From contig NZ_AJTQ01000037.1 in assembly GCF_000262345.1 (NCBI RefSeq), positions 1 through 64,000 of the forward strand: a stretch of DNA of 64,000 nucleotides. Direction: 5' to 3'. This DNA comes from Streptomyces xiaopingdaonensis (GTDB taxonomy: Bacteria > Actinomycetota > Actinomycetes > Streptomycetales > Streptomycetaceae). Below the pieces are notes generated by a model. It was not told where the DNA came from. It saw only the letters and a list, made by a program, of their open reading frames with translations, and made no database searches. Of the stretch, positions 7,467 to 17,139 are shown piece after piece; the stretch's first letter is position 1, and every line of letters starts with the position of its first letter. Both the position numbers and the translations under genes were made by a program.

Positions 7467-8684
7467 TCAGCCCACCATCAGCGCGGACGCGCGGGGTGCG
7501 AGGAAGTGGTCCAGTACCAGTTCGGCGGCGCCCTGAGCAGCCACTTGGTCGCCCACGGCGGACCCCCGCACCTCGATGTCCCTGCCTGTCACCACGAGTT
7601 CGCGCTCGACGATGCCGGGAATGACGGGGAGGAACACCGGGCTGAGGCGGCCCCAGAGCGGGCCGCCGATCACCACCCGCGGTACGTCGAGCAGGTTCAC
7701 CAGCACGCCGAGGCCGACGGCCACACGGCGTGCCGCGTGGTCGAGGATGCGGGAGGCGCCGCCGTCTCCCGCGGAGGCGAGGGCGCACAGTGAGGAGCAG
7801 GCGTCGTCGATGGCGACGTAGTCGCTGAGGTTCGGGAGCGGCAACAGGCCCACGCGGGCGGCCTGGAGAACGAGCGCCTCGGGGACGCAGGCGGCGGCCA
7901 GACCGCCGCGTCGGCCGCTCCACTCCAGCCGTTCGGCGTCGGGGTCGACGACCAGGTCGCCGATCTCGCCGATGTTGTTGGTCGTGCCCCGGACGACCTG
8001 GTTGTCCAGCACGACGGAGGCGCCGACACCGGACCCCAGGTAGAGGAAGATGAACGTGTTCGACGCCTCGGAAGACGAGCGGAGCTCCGCCGTGGCGGCG
8101 GCCGTGACGTCCTTGTCGAGCAGGACGGGCAGCCCGGTCGCTTCGTGGAGGTCGGCGCGCAGTCGGACGTTGCGCCAGTTGGGCAACTGGGGCGGGTCGA
8201 GCAGCAGCCCGGCCCCGACGTCGAGCGGGCCCGGAGCGGCGATGCCCAACCCGAGCACCCGGGTCCGGTCGATGCCGGCCTCGGCGATCAGGCCGTCGAC
8301 GGCGTCGGCGATGCAGGCGGTCACCTCGGACGGGTTGGTGGCCTGCGGTGTTCGTTTCTGACACGAAAGCCGGACCTCGCCGTCGAGGTCGAGGAGGACG
8401 ACGGTCAGTCTTGCCGGGTCGATGTGCACACCGACTGAGTAGGCTCCGTCCGGGTCGGTGACCAGCGGTATGCTCGGCCGGCCGCGCGCGTTGCCGCCCG
8501 GCGCGCTTTCCCGGACCAGGTGGTCGTCGATCAGCCGACGGGTGATGTTGGAGATCGTCTGGGAGCTCAGACCGGTCGCGCGCTGCAGGTCGGCTCGGCT
8601 CACTCCGCGCGACCTGCGCACCACCTCCAGCACCACCGCCTGGTTGTAGTCCGCCAGCCGGAGCTGGTTGCTGCCTCGCCGCAT
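7467..8684 (-). CDS. ROK family transcriptional repressor
   Basis: A 405-residue protein with a winged HTH at residues 1-65 (SRADLQRATGLSSQTISNITRRLIDDHL) and a ROK sugar-kinase-like domain from about residue 85. In the ROK part the zinc-ligand segment (normally a His plus a CxCGxxGC cluster) is degenerate: IGEIGDLVVDPD is followed by no Cys cluster. It may sense sugar without the usual zinc site. It is divergent from an ABC sugar-import operon with GH38, GH2 and sulfatase genes, and overlapping inverted repeats lie at that promoter, so it is most likely the local repressor. Confidence 0.88.
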   Translation of the reverse strand: MRRGSNQLRLADYNQAVVLEVVRRSRGVSRADLQRATGLSSQTISNITRRLIDDHLVRESAPGGNARGRPSIPLVTDPDGAYSVGVHIDPARLTVVLLDLDGEVRLSCQKRTPQATNPSEVTACIADAVDGLIAEAGIDRTRVLGLGIAAPGPLDVGAGLLLDPPQLPNWRNVRLRADLHEATGLPVLLDKDVTAAATAELRSSSEASNTFIFLYLGSGVGASVVLDNQVVRGTTNNIGEIGDLVVDPDAERLEWSGRRGGLAAACVPEALVLQAARVGLLPLPNLSDYVAIDDACSSLCALASAGDGGASRILDHAARRVAVGLGVLVNLLDVPRVVIGGPLWGRLSPVFLPVIPGIVERELVVTGRDIEVRGSAVGDQVAAQGAAELVLDHFLAPRASALMVG

Positions 8685-8829
8685 GTGCCTCTCCCTGCCT
8701 TCCTCTAGGACCCTCGGACCGACGATCGCGCGGGCCTCGCAGCGGTTCGCGGGGTGGCTCGGTGATCTGCGCCCACAGGAGGCTGTCCCGGCCGGGTGCG
8801 GGTCACGCTACGGGATCTGGCGTCATCCC

Positions 8830-8897
8830 TTGACGGGGGACGATCTCGCTCCATAGCATCACCGAACTTTATCCAATCCATTTGATAAAAGATGGAT
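8830..8897 (+). promoter_or_regulatory. Promoter and overlapping inverted-repeat operators of the sulfatase/GH38 operon
   Basis: TTGACG (8830-8835) and TAGCAT (8854-8859), 18 bases apart, form a plausible vegetative promoter with transcription starting near 8866. Directly after it are two interleaved inverted repeats with the same 10-base spacing: TTTATC (8868-8873) with GATAAA (8884-8889), and ATCCAT (8876-8881) with ATGGAT (8892-8897). This A/T-rich patch stands out from its surroundings. Its position at the start of transcription suits repression by the divergent ROK protein. Confidence 0.65.
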
Positions 8898-8923
8898 CGG
8901 AAACACGGCCAGGAGAGATGCCT

Positions 8924-10261
8924 ATGCGACGCAACCGTGTACTCGCCGCCGGCGCGGCCGGACTACTGTTCGCAGGGGTGCTCACGGCGTGTTCGGACTC
9001 CCGCGCGGACGGCCCGGTGACCGTCAAGCTGCTGCAGTTCCAGGAGGCCCGCGCCGACGTCGTCAAGGACCTCATACCGGAGTTCGAGAGAGCGATGGCC
9101 GAAAAGGGGCAGGACGTCAAGGTGGAGCTGGTCACCGACATCCTCACCGACGACCAGTTCCGAACCAAGATCACGCAGCAGTTCTACTCCGGCAAGGCGC
9201 CGGACGTCGTGGACATGGGCAACAAGAACGTGACCGGCATGGCCGGCGCCGGTTACCTGCTGAAGCTCGACAAGTACCTGCACACGTGGGAAGGCTGGGA
9301 CGAGTACTACCCGTCGGTGAAGGACGGCGCACGGGAGCGGAACGGCAGTTACTACTCCCTCCCGCACGAGGCGAGCGTGCAGAGCCTCTTCTACCGGAAG
9401 GACGTGCTGGAGCGGCTGGGCATCGACACCTCGCAGCCGCGCACGTGGGACGAGCTCATCGCACGGCTGAAGCAGGTCCGCGCCAAGACCGGTGAGGCTC
9501 CGATCGTCCTCCCCGCCGGGACCGCCTGGGGCGACGGATCGTGGTCGGAGGGCCTCCTGCCCGTCGTGGCGGGTACCGGCAGCACCCTGTACGACGACGA
9601 GTCCGGGAAGTGGAAGCTCAGGAGCAAGGGCCTGTCGGCCGCCTTCGACCTCTACGCGGACCTCGTCGAGGCCGACCTGCTCCCGGTACGCGACCTGCAG
9701 AACCCGAACCCGTGGGAGCCGACGAAGTACCGGAAGTTCCCCCAGGGCACGCTTCCGGTGGCCGCCCAGGGAAGCTGGGGGTGGAAGTACGACTGGGGCC
9801 CCGAAGGGTCGGCCCCGATCAAGAACTCCCGCGAGAGAATCGGCACTTGGGACTACCCGGCCCTGGTGCCGGGCACCAAGCCCGCCCCGATCAGCGGCGG
9901 CGGCTTCGGCTACAGCGTCAACGCCGACGCCGCCCATCCCGACGCCGCCGTCGAGCTGGCGAAGTGGCTGAGTTCCGGGAAGGCGCTGGCCAAGCAACTG
10001 GCCGCGGTGGGCGCCGTCTCGCCGCGCGAGGGCCTCTCCGGCACTGCGCCGTACAAGAACGAGCCGTCCCTGCTCCAGGCGGAGGACGAGCTCAAATCCA
10101 GCATCCAGCCACCGTTGGGTGACGGAGAGGACCGCGTCTCGCAGGCGGTCCAGAGTGCGACGGCGAAGATCGTGTCCGGCGAGGCGGACGGCAGCCAGGC
10201 CGCCGACGCCTTCGCCGAAGAGGCCGCGGAGTTGCTCGGCAGCACTCGGGTGGCGAAATGA
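8924..10261 (+). CDS. Sugar ABC transporter substrate-binding lipoprotein
   Basis: A 445-residue extracellular solute-binding protein (family 1 type). The N-terminus MRRNRVLAAGAAGLLFAGVLTACS is a lipoprotein signal with lipobox LTAC. ATG 8924 gives proper spacing from GGAG at 8912; ATG 8918 would be only two bases away. The body has the expected binding-protein landmarks (FRTKITQQFYSGKAPDVV, YSLPHEASVQSLFYRKDVLE, and PISGGGFGYSVNADAAHPDAAVELAKWL near the end). It overlaps the first permease by four bases. No ATPase is encoded in the locus; a shared MsiK-type ATPase elsewhere is usual in Streptomyces. The neighbouring enzymes suggest a mannose-containing oligosaccharide as ligand. Confidence 0.92.
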   Translation: MRRNRVLAAGAAGLLFAGVLTACSDSRADGPVTVKLLQFQEARADVVKDLIPEFERAMAEKGQDVKVELVTDILTDDQFRTKITQQFYSGKAPDVVDMGNKNVTGMAGAGYLLKLDKYLHTWEGWDEYYPSVKDGARERNGSYYSLPHEASVQSLFYRKDVLERLGIDTSQPRTWDELIARLKQVRAKTGEAPIVLPAGTAWGDGSWSEGLLPVVAGTGSTLYDDESGKWKLRSKGLSAAFDLYADLVEADLLPVRDLQNPNPWEPTKYRKFPQGTLPVAAQGSWGWKYDWGPEGSAPIKNSRERIGTWDYPALVPGTKPAPISGGGFGYSVNADAAHPDAAVELAKWLSSGKALAKQLAAVGAVSPREGLSGTAPYKNEPSLLQAEDELKSSIQPPLGDGEDRVSQAVQSATAKIVSGEADGSQAADAFAEEAAELLGSTRVAK

Positions 10262-11169
10262 CCACGGCGAAGACTTCGGCCGCCCGGCCGACACGTCCCC
10301 TGCAGGAGCGCGCTGCGCTGCCCGTGCTGCTCGGACCCTCGGTCCTCCTGATCGCTGTCTTCGTGGTCGCTCCCGCCGCGTACGGCATCTATCTCGCCCT
10401 CACCAACACGCAACTGACCGGATTCGCGGCGCAGGACCCGCAGTTCGTCGGACTGGAGAACTTCCGGAACCTGCTGGGCTCCACGGACTTCCTCGCATCG
10501 CTGGGCCGCACCGGAGAGTTCGTGCTCTGGTCGGCGATCATCGGGCAGACGGTGCTCGGCATGCTCGCCGCACTGCTGCTGCGTCAGAAGTGGCTGCGCG
10601 GCAAGGGGCTGTTCGGAGCGTTGATGCTCCTGCCGATGGTGGTGCCCGAGGTCGTCGCCTCGCTGACGTGGGCGAGCGTGCTCTCCTCCGAGGACGGCAG
10701 CACGTTCAACCGGCTGCTCGGACTGTTCGGTTCGGGCGCGGCGGCGCCGCTGCAGGAGTATCCGATGACCTCGGTGATCCTCATCAACGTCTGGCGCGGT
10801 ATCGCGTTCGCGATGATCATGTTCCAGGCCGCGTTGGAGGACGTACCCGACGAGCTGCTCGAGGCGTCGCGGATGGACGGCGCAAGCGCGCTCCAGGTCT
10901 TCCGGCACATCACCCTGCCCCTGATCCGCGGTCCGGTCTTCCTCTACCTGCTGCTCACCACCATCACCACGGTCGGTGTCTTCGGTCTGATCTACTTCCT
11001 GACCCAGGGCGGTCCGGGACAGGAGACGGAGATCACCTCCGTGTACATCTTCCAGAGCGCCTTCAAGTACTCCCAGATCGGCCTGGGAAGCGCCGCGTCC
11101 GTAATCCTGCTCATCCTGTTGACGATCCTGGGCATGACCTATGCCCGGCTGGCCAAGGTGGAGGTCTGA
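10258..11169 (+). CDS. Sugar ABC transporter permease, MalF type
   Basis: A 303-residue inner-membrane permease with about six spans, starting on the ATGA overlap with the binding-protein gene. The EAA loop, which docks the ATPase, is visible as EASRMDGASALQVFRHITLPL near residues 202-222. It pairs with the MalG-type permease that follows, sharing the TGATG junction. The locus has no ATPase gene, so this pair likely recruits a genome-encoded multitasking ATPase. Confidence 0.93.
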   Translation: MTTAKTSAARPTRPLQERAALPVLLGPSVLLIAVFVVAPAAYGIYLALTNTQLTGFAAQDPQFVGLENFRNLLGSTDFLASLGRTGEFVLWSAIIGQTVLGMLAALLLRQKWLRGKGLFGALMLLPMVVPEVVASLTWASVLSSEDGSTFNRLLGLFGSGAAAPLQEYPMTSVILINVWRGIAFAMIMFQAALEDVPDELLEASRMDGASALQVFRHITLPLIRGPVFLYLLLTTITTVGVFGLIYFLTQGGPGQETEITSVYIFQSAFKYSQIGLGSAASVILLILLTILGMTYARLAKVEV

Positions 11170-12053
11170 TGGCGGCCACGACAACCACCGAGCCCGGGAA
11201 GGCCACCGCAACAGTCGGTTCGCGGCCCCGCAGGCCGGCGTGGGCGATCCTGCAACAGGCGCTGCAGTACGCGCTGATGGTGCTGCTGGGGCTGTTCTGC
11301 GTCGTACCGTTCGCCTGGGTCGCGCTCACGGCGGTGGACGCCGACGGCGGGCCGACGGTCGGCCTTCCGGCGTTCACGTTCGACAACTTCGTCCGGTTCT
11401 TCACCGACGGCGCCACCCCGCGGCTCTTCCTGAACAGCGTCATCGTCTCGTTCGCCGCGACCGCGCTGAACCTCGCCTGCGGCGTCCTCGGCGCCTACGC
11501 GCTCTCCCGCTACCGGTTCCGCGGACGCAGGACCTTCATGTTCGCGATCCTCCTGATCCGGGTGATCCCGCCGCCCGCGACGATCGTTGCCCTGTACCTG
11601 CTGATGGTCAAGATCCAGCTGGACGACAGCTACTTCGGCCTGATCCTGGTCGAGGCGTCGGCGGCGCTGCCGATCACCTTGTGGCTGTTGAAGGGCACCA
11701 TCGACGCCATTCCCTTCGAGCTGGAGGAGGCGGCGTGGCTCGACGGCAGCAGCCGGTTCGGCGCGATCGGCCGGATCATCCTGCCGCTGGTCGGCCCGGG
11801 GCTCGGCGCCGCCGCGATGCTGACGTTCATGGCCGTGTGGGGCGACTTCCTCACCCCGCTCGTGCTGTTGCAGTCGCCCGACCTCTATCCGCTCTCGATC
11901 GGTCTGTTCCGGTCGTTCACCGCTTTCAACCAGGTCGACTGGGGCGTGCTCGCCGCGAGCGCCGTCGTCTACATGGCGCCGCCCGCCGTGCTGTACCTCT
12001 TCCTACGGCGACACCTGATGCGATCGAGCCTCGGCGGTGCCATCAAGTCCTGA
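11169..12053 (+). CDS. Sugar ABC transporter permease, MalG type
   Basis: A 294-residue permease. The ATG overlaps the previous stop by one base. After a soluble Thr/Pro-rich start of about 30 residues it has six hydrophobic spans, and its EAA loop reads EEAAWLDGSSRFGAIGRIILPL. It completes the importer with the MalF-type partner. The next gene starts 94 bases downstream with its own strong Shine-Dalgarno sequence and is still in the same direction, so the transcript probably continues into the hydrolase genes. Confidence 0.93.
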   Translation: MAATTTTEPGKATATVGSRPRRPAWAILQQALQYALMVLLGLFCVVPFAWVALTAVDADGGPTVGLPAFTFDNFVRFFTDGATPRLFLNSVIVSFAATALNLACGVLGAYALSRYRFRGRRTFMFAILLIRVIPPPATIVALYLLMVKIQLDDSYFGLILVEASAALPITLWLLKGTIDAIPFELEEAAWLDGSSRFGAIGRIILPLVGPGLGAAAMLTFMAVWGDFLTPLVLLQSPDLYPLSIGLFRSFTAFNQVDWGVLAASAVVYMAPPAVLYLFLRRHLMRSSLGGAIKS

Positions 12054-12147
12054 CCTGACGCGCCCACTTGGCTCCCATGGCAACGGGCCACTGCGCCCCC
12101 CCCGCCCAGTACAGAACAACCAGCAGTACGTAAGAGGAGACGCTGTC

Positions 12148-15100
12148 TTGGCTGACGACAATCCGCATGGCCGAGTGCAACTCGACGCCACCGCACTGGC
12201 GATGCAGCGGGTCCGACGGTTCACCAAGTTCCGGATACGGCCCGCCGTCTACCGCGACACCCGTCCGGTCCGCATCGCCGCGTGGACGGTCGAGGGCGAG
12301 CCCGTGCCGTTCGCCGAGGCGGTGCGGGAGCAGTACGAGCCGTTCGCGCTCGGCCGGTCGTGGGGCAAACCCTGGGGCACCACCTGGTTCGACGTCTCCG
12401 GCGAAGTGCCGGCGGAGTGGGCCGGCGGGCAGGCCGAACTCGTCGTCGACCTGGGATTCACGGGGGACCAGCCGGGCTTCCAGGCCGAGGGGACGGTGTA
12501 CCGCCCGGACGGGGAGATCGTCAAGGCGATCGAGCCCTACAACTCCTGGGTTCCGCTTCCGGAGCCGGGGCCCTTCCGTCTGCTGATCGAGGCGGCGGCG
12601 AATCCGATCGTCCAGGTGCCCTACGAGTACGAACCCACGGCGATGGGCGACAAGGCGACCGCGGGCGAGGGGCCGCTGTACCGCCTCGAAGAGCTGTCCG
12701 TCGCCTCTCGCGACCGGCAGGTGTGGGACCTTCTCCAGGACGTGACCGCCCTCGACGGGCTGGTCGACGTCCTGCCCGAACAGGGCTCCCGGCGCGCGGA
12801 GATCGTGTACGCGCTGGAGCGGATGGTCGACGTCATGGACCCCGAAGACATCGCGGGCACCGCGGCGCGCGGCCGGGAGGTCCTCGCGCCCGTACTCGCG
12901 AGCCGTGCGGCCGACAGCTCGTTGATCGTCTCCGCCGTCGGCCACGCCCACATCGACTGCGCGTGGCTGTGGCCGGTACGGGAGACCGTGCGGAAGGTGG
13001 CGCGGACGTTCGCCAACGTGCTGGATCTCAGCGAACGCCACCCGGAGTTCGTGTTCGCCGCCTCGTCGGCGCAGCAGTACGCCTGGCTCAAGGAGAGCCA
13101 GCCGCGCCTGTTCGAACGGGTCCGCAGAGCAGTGGCCGAGGGTGTCATCCGCCCGGTCGGCGGCATGTGGGTCGAGTCAGACACCAACATGCCCTCAGGT
13201 GAGGCGCTGGCCCGTCAGTTCGTGCTCGGAAAGCGCTTCTTCGCCGAGGAGTTCGGGGTGGACAGCGAAGAGGTCTGGCTGCCCGACTCCTTCGGGTACA
13301 CGGCCGCGCTGCCGCAGATCGCCAGGGCGGCGGGCGCCCGCTACTTCCTCACCCAGAAACCGTCCTGGAACGAGACCAACGCGATGCCCCACTCCAGCTT
13401 CCACTGGGAAGGCATCGACGGCTCCCGGCTGTTCACCCACTTCCCGCCCGCGGAGACCTACAACTCGGACCTCGGCGCCGCCGACCTCGCGCGTACGGAG
13501 CGGACGTACCGGCAGAAGGGCGCGGCACGGCACGTACTCGGACTGTACGGCTGGGGCGACGGTGGCGGAGGCCCCACCAGGGAGATGCTGGCAGCGGCCG
13601 AGCGCAAGCACGACCTGGACGGATCGCCGCGGGTGCGGATGGACGATCCGGACAGCTTCTTCCGTGCCGCCGAGGCCGAACTGCCCGCGCCGCCCGTGTG
13701 GGTCGGCGAGATGTACCTCGAATTGCACCGCGGCACGCTGATCTCGCACGCGCGGAGCAAGCGGGGCAACCGGCACAGCGAGGCCCTGCTCCGGGAGGCC
13801 GAGTTGTGGGCGGCGACCGCCGCCCTCCGCAGCGGAGCGCCCTACCCGTACGACGAGTTGCGGCGGATCTGGGAGACGGTGTTGCTGCTCCAGTTCCACG
13901 ACATCCTGCCGGGCACGTCGATCGCCTGGGTCCATCAGGACGCCGAGCGGGACTACGACCGGGTGGCGGGGGAGCTCGACTCCCTCGTGGCGACCGCGCT
14001 CGACGCACTCGGCGGTGGCGACGGCGGCGAGGACGACCGCACCCCGGTCGCGGCCAACGCGGGTCCCTATCCGCTGCACGGTGTACCGGCGGCCGGCATC
14101 GGTCCCGCCTCGCCGCCCGCGGCGGCCGCCCCCTGTCGGGTGAACGACAGGTTCGTGCTCGACGACGGGATGCTGCACGCGGAGATCGACGGGCGCGGTA
14201 CGGTCGTCTCGCTCGTCGACCCGGTTGCCGACCGGCAGTTGCTGCCGCAGGGCGTCGCGGGCGGTGTCCTTCAACTCTTCCGCGACACCCCGCGGGAGTG
14301 GGACGCGTGGGACATCAACGACGAGGACAAGCGCAGCGGCCGTGACCTCGTGGATCCGGTGTCGGTCGGCATCGAGGACGATGCGGTGGTGGTGCGGCAC
14401 GAGCGCGGCGACACGGTGATCGCCATGTCCGTCCGGCTCTCCGAAGGCAAGCTCACCTACGCCTTCGACATCGACTGGCACGAGTCGCAGAAGCTGCTCA
14501 AACTCGCCTTCCCGCTGGACATCAGGGCGGATCGGTCCACGTCGGAAATCCAGTTCGGTCACCTGCACCGGCCGATCCACCAGAACACCTCCTGGGACGC
14601 CGCCCGGTTCGAGACGGTCGCGCACCGGTGGGTCCATGTCGGCGAGCCCGGCTACGGCGTCGCCCTCGCCAACGACGTGGTCTACGGACACGACATCCGC
14701 AACGGGCAGGCGCCCGGGGGCCGTCCGATGACGACGGTGCGGCTGTCGCTGCTGCGCGCGCCGCGCTACCCGGACCCCGCAGCGGACCAGGGGCGGCACA
14801 CCTTCTCCGTCAGCCTGCGTCCCGGAGGGATTCCGGACGCCGTCGCGGACGGGTACGCGCTGCAACTTCCCCTGCGCACGGTGGGTGGCGCCGCGGTGGA
14901 GCCGTTGCTGGAGGTCTCCGACCCGGCCGTGGTGGTGGAGAGCGTCAAACTCGCGGAGGACCGCTCGGGCGATCTCGTCGTGCGCCTGTACGAGGCGCAC
15001 GGCAATCGCTCCCGCGCGACCGTCCGCACCCGGTTCTCCTGGCGCGAGGCCCTCGCCACCGACCTTCTGGAGCGTGCCGTGGAGAGCGAGGCCGTCCGGA

Positions 15101-15183
15101 GAGCGGAGCCCGGGAGCGAAGTCCGCCTGGAACTTCGCCCGTTCGAGCTGCTCACCCTCCGATTCCGCGACCCGGTGGCCTGA
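12148..15183 (+). CDS. Alpha-mannosidase, glycoside hydrolase family 38 (first copy)
   Basis: A 1011-residue enzyme with a TTG start at 12148, eight bases after AGAGGAG; the open frame upstream lacks a ribosome site. It has the bacterial GH38 layout: an N-terminal beta domain (to about 250), a catalytic barrel with the zinc-binding HAHIDCAW segment at residues 266-273, the nucleophile Asp380 in WLPDSFGY, a helical middle domain with LLLQFHDILPGTSIAWVH, and C-terminal beta domains. No signal peptide is seen, so it acts in the cytosol on imported alpha-mannosides. It lies between the importer and the GH2/sulfatase genes. A paralogue is at 29790-32837. Confidence 0.93.
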   Translation: MADDNPHGRVQLDATALAMQRVRRFTKFRIRPAVYRDTRPVRIAAWTVEGEPVPFAEAVREQYEPFALGRSWGKPWGTTWFDVSGEVPAEWAGGQAELVVDLGFTGDQPGFQAEGTVYRPDGEIVKAIEPYNSWVPLPEPGPFRLLIEAAANPIVQVPYEYEPTAMGDKATAGEGPLYRLEELSVASRDRQVWDLLQDVTALDGLVDVLPEQGSRRAEIVYALERMVDVMDPEDIAGTAARGREVLAPVLASRAADSSLIVSAVGHAHIDCAWLWPVRETVRKVARTFANVLDLSERHPEFVFAASSAQQYAWLKESQPRLFERVRRAVAEGVIRPVGGMWVESDTNMPSGEALARQFVLGKRFFAEEFGVDSEEVWLPDSFGYTAALPQIARAAGARYFLTQKPSWNETNAMPHSSFHWEGIDGSRLFTHFPPAETYNSDLGAADLARTERTYRQKGAARHVLGLYGWGDGGGGPTREMLAAAERKHDLDGSPRVRMDDPDSFFRAAEAELPAPPVWVGEMYLELHRGTLISHARSKRGNRHSEALLREAELWAATAALRSGAPYPYDELRRIWETVLLLQFHDILPGTSIAWVHQDAERDYDRVAGELDSLVATALDALGGGDGGEDDRTPVAANAGPYPLHGVPAAGIGPASPPAAAAPCRVNDRFVLDDGMLHAEIDGRGTVVSLVDPVADRQLLPQGVAGGVLQLFRDTPREWDAWDINDEDKRSGRDLVDPVSVGIEDDAVVVRHERGDTVIAMSVRLSEGKLTYAFDIDWHESQKLLKLAFPLDIRADRSTSEIQFGHLHRPIHQNTSWDAARFETVAHRWVHVGEPGYGVALANDVVYGHDIRNGQAPGGRPMTTVRLSLLRAPRYPDPAADQGRHTFSVSLRPGGIPDAVADGYALQLPLRTVGGAAVEPLLEVSDPAVVVESVKLAEDRSGDLVVRLYEAHGNRSRATVRTRFSWREALATDLLERAVESEAVRRAEPGSEVRLELRPFELLTLRFRDPVA

Positions 15184-15243
15184 GCCGGCGGGCGGGGTCA
15201 CACATCGACGAGTTGAGAAGAGTTGAACGAAAAGGTGGTTGCC

Positions 15244-17139
15244 ATGCCGGCTGATCGGTTCGATCCGCCCAGGCCGGAGTATCCGCGGCCGCAGTTCCAG
15301 CGTGACCGCTGGTTGAACCTGAACGGCAGATGGGAGTTCGAGATCGACCGGTCCGACACCGGTCGGGAGCGCGGACTCGCCGAACCGGAGTTGGACCAGG
15401 GCAAGTTGGCCGGCGAGATCGTGGTGCCCTTCGCCCCCGAGGCCGCGCTCTCGGGGGTCGGGGAGCAGGACTTCATGCGCGCCGTCTGGTACCGCCGCAC
15501 GATCACCGTCCCACCGGAGTGGGCGGGGGACCGGGTGCTGTTGCACTTCGGCGCGGTAGACCACGACGCGACGGTGTGGGTGAACGGAATGGAGATCGGC
15601 CGGCACCGCGGCGGGTTCTCCGGCTTCAGCCTCGACATCACCGATGCCGCCCCCGCGGGAGAACCGGTGCCTCTCGTGGTCCGGGCCCGCGACGACCCCG
15701 AGGCACCGCAGGCCAGGGGAAAGCAGTCGGTGCCCTACACCCCGCGCGCGGCCAAGTACCACCGCACCACCGGCATTTGGCAGACCGTCTGGCTGGAACC
15801 GGTGCCGCGGACCGCCATCCGCCGCCCCCGCATCACACCGAACGTCGCGGCGGGAACGTTCGACGTGGAGGTGCCGCTCTCGGAGAACCTGCCCGGCGGC
15901 GTCGTGCACATCCGCGTCAGCGACGGCACGGGCGAGGTGGTCACCGGCACCGTACGCGCGGACCTCGATCTCGCGCCCCGGCTGAGCCTGGCACTGCCAC
16001 CGGAGCGGGTCCGGCTGTGGTCGCCGGCCGATCCCCATCTCTACGGACTCAGCGTCGAGTTGCGTGACCCGGACGCACGGGTCGTCGACAAGGTGGAGTC
16101 GTACGCCGGCCTGCGCAGCGTCGCCATCACCGGCAAGCAGGTCCGGATCAACGGCGACGTCGTCTTCCAACGACTGGTGCTCGACCAGGGCTACTACCCC
16201 GACGGGCTGATGACGGCGCCCACCGACGCCGATCTGGTGCGGGACATCCAACTCGGCCAGGCAGCCGGTTTCAACGGTGCACGACTGCACCAGAAGGTCT
16301 TCGAGGAACGCTACCTCTACCACGCCGACCGGCTGGGCTACCTGGTGTGGGGCGAGTTCGGCGACTGGGGCTGCAACACGGGCGAGGGCCAGTCCACCAA
16401 CCAGCAGCCGGACGCGTCGTACATCCAGGAATGGTTGGAGGTGCTCGAACGGGACCACTCGCACCCGGCGATCATCGGCTGGTGCCCGATGAACGAGACC
16501 TGGCAGGACTACGGCGACCGGATCACCGCGCTGGACGACGTGATGCGCGGCATGTTCCTGGCCACCAAGGCCCACGACACCTCCCGGCCCGTGCTCGACA
16601 CCTCCGGCTACGCACACCGGATCGCCGAGTCCGACGTGTTCGACAGCCACGACTACGAACAGGACCCGGACGCCTTCGCCGCCACGCACAGGGCCCTCTC
16701 CGACGGCGATCCCTACGTGAACCGGTCGGACACCACGGGTGAGTCCTGGTCCATCGGCTATCGCGGACAGCCCTTCTTCGTCAGCGAGTTCGGGGGCATC
16801 TGGTGGAACCCTGCCGAGGCCGGCCGGCCGCAGACGGTCACCGGGTCCTGGGGGTACGGCGACCGGGTACGCAGCGTCGAGGAGTTCCACGCCCGGTTCG
16901 AAGGGCTCGTCGGTGCGTTGCTCGGCCACCCGGACATGTTCGGCTACTGCTACACGCAGCTGACCGACGTCTTCCAGGAACAGAACGGGATCTTCGGATT
17001 CGACCGGTCCGAGAAATTCGATATCCAGCGCATCCGCTCGGCTCAACTCCGGTCCGCGGCCATTGAAGTCGGCGCGAGGCAGCGCGAAGGGAACGACGCC
17101 GCGGAAGGACCACGTTCGACGGAAGGACCGGGCGCATGA
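15244..17139 (+). CDS. Glycoside hydrolase family 2 protein (beta-glycosidase-like)
   Basis: A 631-residue protein with a GH2 sugar-binding domain (about 20-190), an immunoglobulin-like domain (about 195-290) and a TIM-barrel domain. The acid/base Glu418 is in WCPMNETW and the nucleophile Glu515 in FVSEFGG, both intact. ATG 15244 is chosen because AAGGTGG lies seven bases upstream. It has no signal peptide. It is shorter than LacZ-type enzymes and closest in size to beta-glucuronidase or compact beta-galactosidase/beta-mannosidase members; specificity cannot be read. The gene's end overlaps the sulfatase start by four bases, so the two are made together and probably act on one substrate. Confidence 0.88.
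   Translation: MPADRFDPPRPEYPRPQFQRDRWLNLNGRWEFEIDRSDTGRERGLAEPELDQGKLAGEIVVPFAPEAALSGVGEQDFMRAVWYRRTITVPPEWAGDRVLLHFGAVDHDATVWVNGMEIGRHRGGFSGFSLDITDAAPAGEPVPLVVRARDDPEAPQARGKQSVPYTPRAAKYHRTTGIWQTVWLEPVPRTAIRRPRITPNVAAGTFDVEVPLSENLPGGVVHIRVSDGTGEVVTGTVRADLDLAPRLSLALPPERVRLWSPADPHLYGLSVELRDPDARVVDKVESYAGLRSVAITGKQVRINGDVVFQRLVLDQGYYPDGLMTAPTDADLVRDIQLGQAAGFNGARLHQKVFEERYLYHADRLGYLVWGEFGDWGCNTGEGQSTNQQPDASYIQEWLEVLERDHSHPAIIGWCPMNETWQDYGDRITALDDVMRGMFLATKAHDTSRPVLDTSGYAHRIAESDVFDSHDYEQDPDAFAATHRALSDGDPYVNRSDTTGESWSIGYRGQPFFVSEFGGIWWNPAEAGRPQTVTGSWGYGDRVRSVEEFHARFEGLVGALLGHPDMFGYCYTQLTDVFQEQNGIFGFDRSEKFDIQRIRSAQLRSAAIEVGARQREGNDAAEGPRSTEGPGA

Noticed and set aside
13195..17046. A long minus-strand frame opposite GH38/GH2
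   Set aside because: It mirrors the codons of two clear hydrolase genes and shows no domain.
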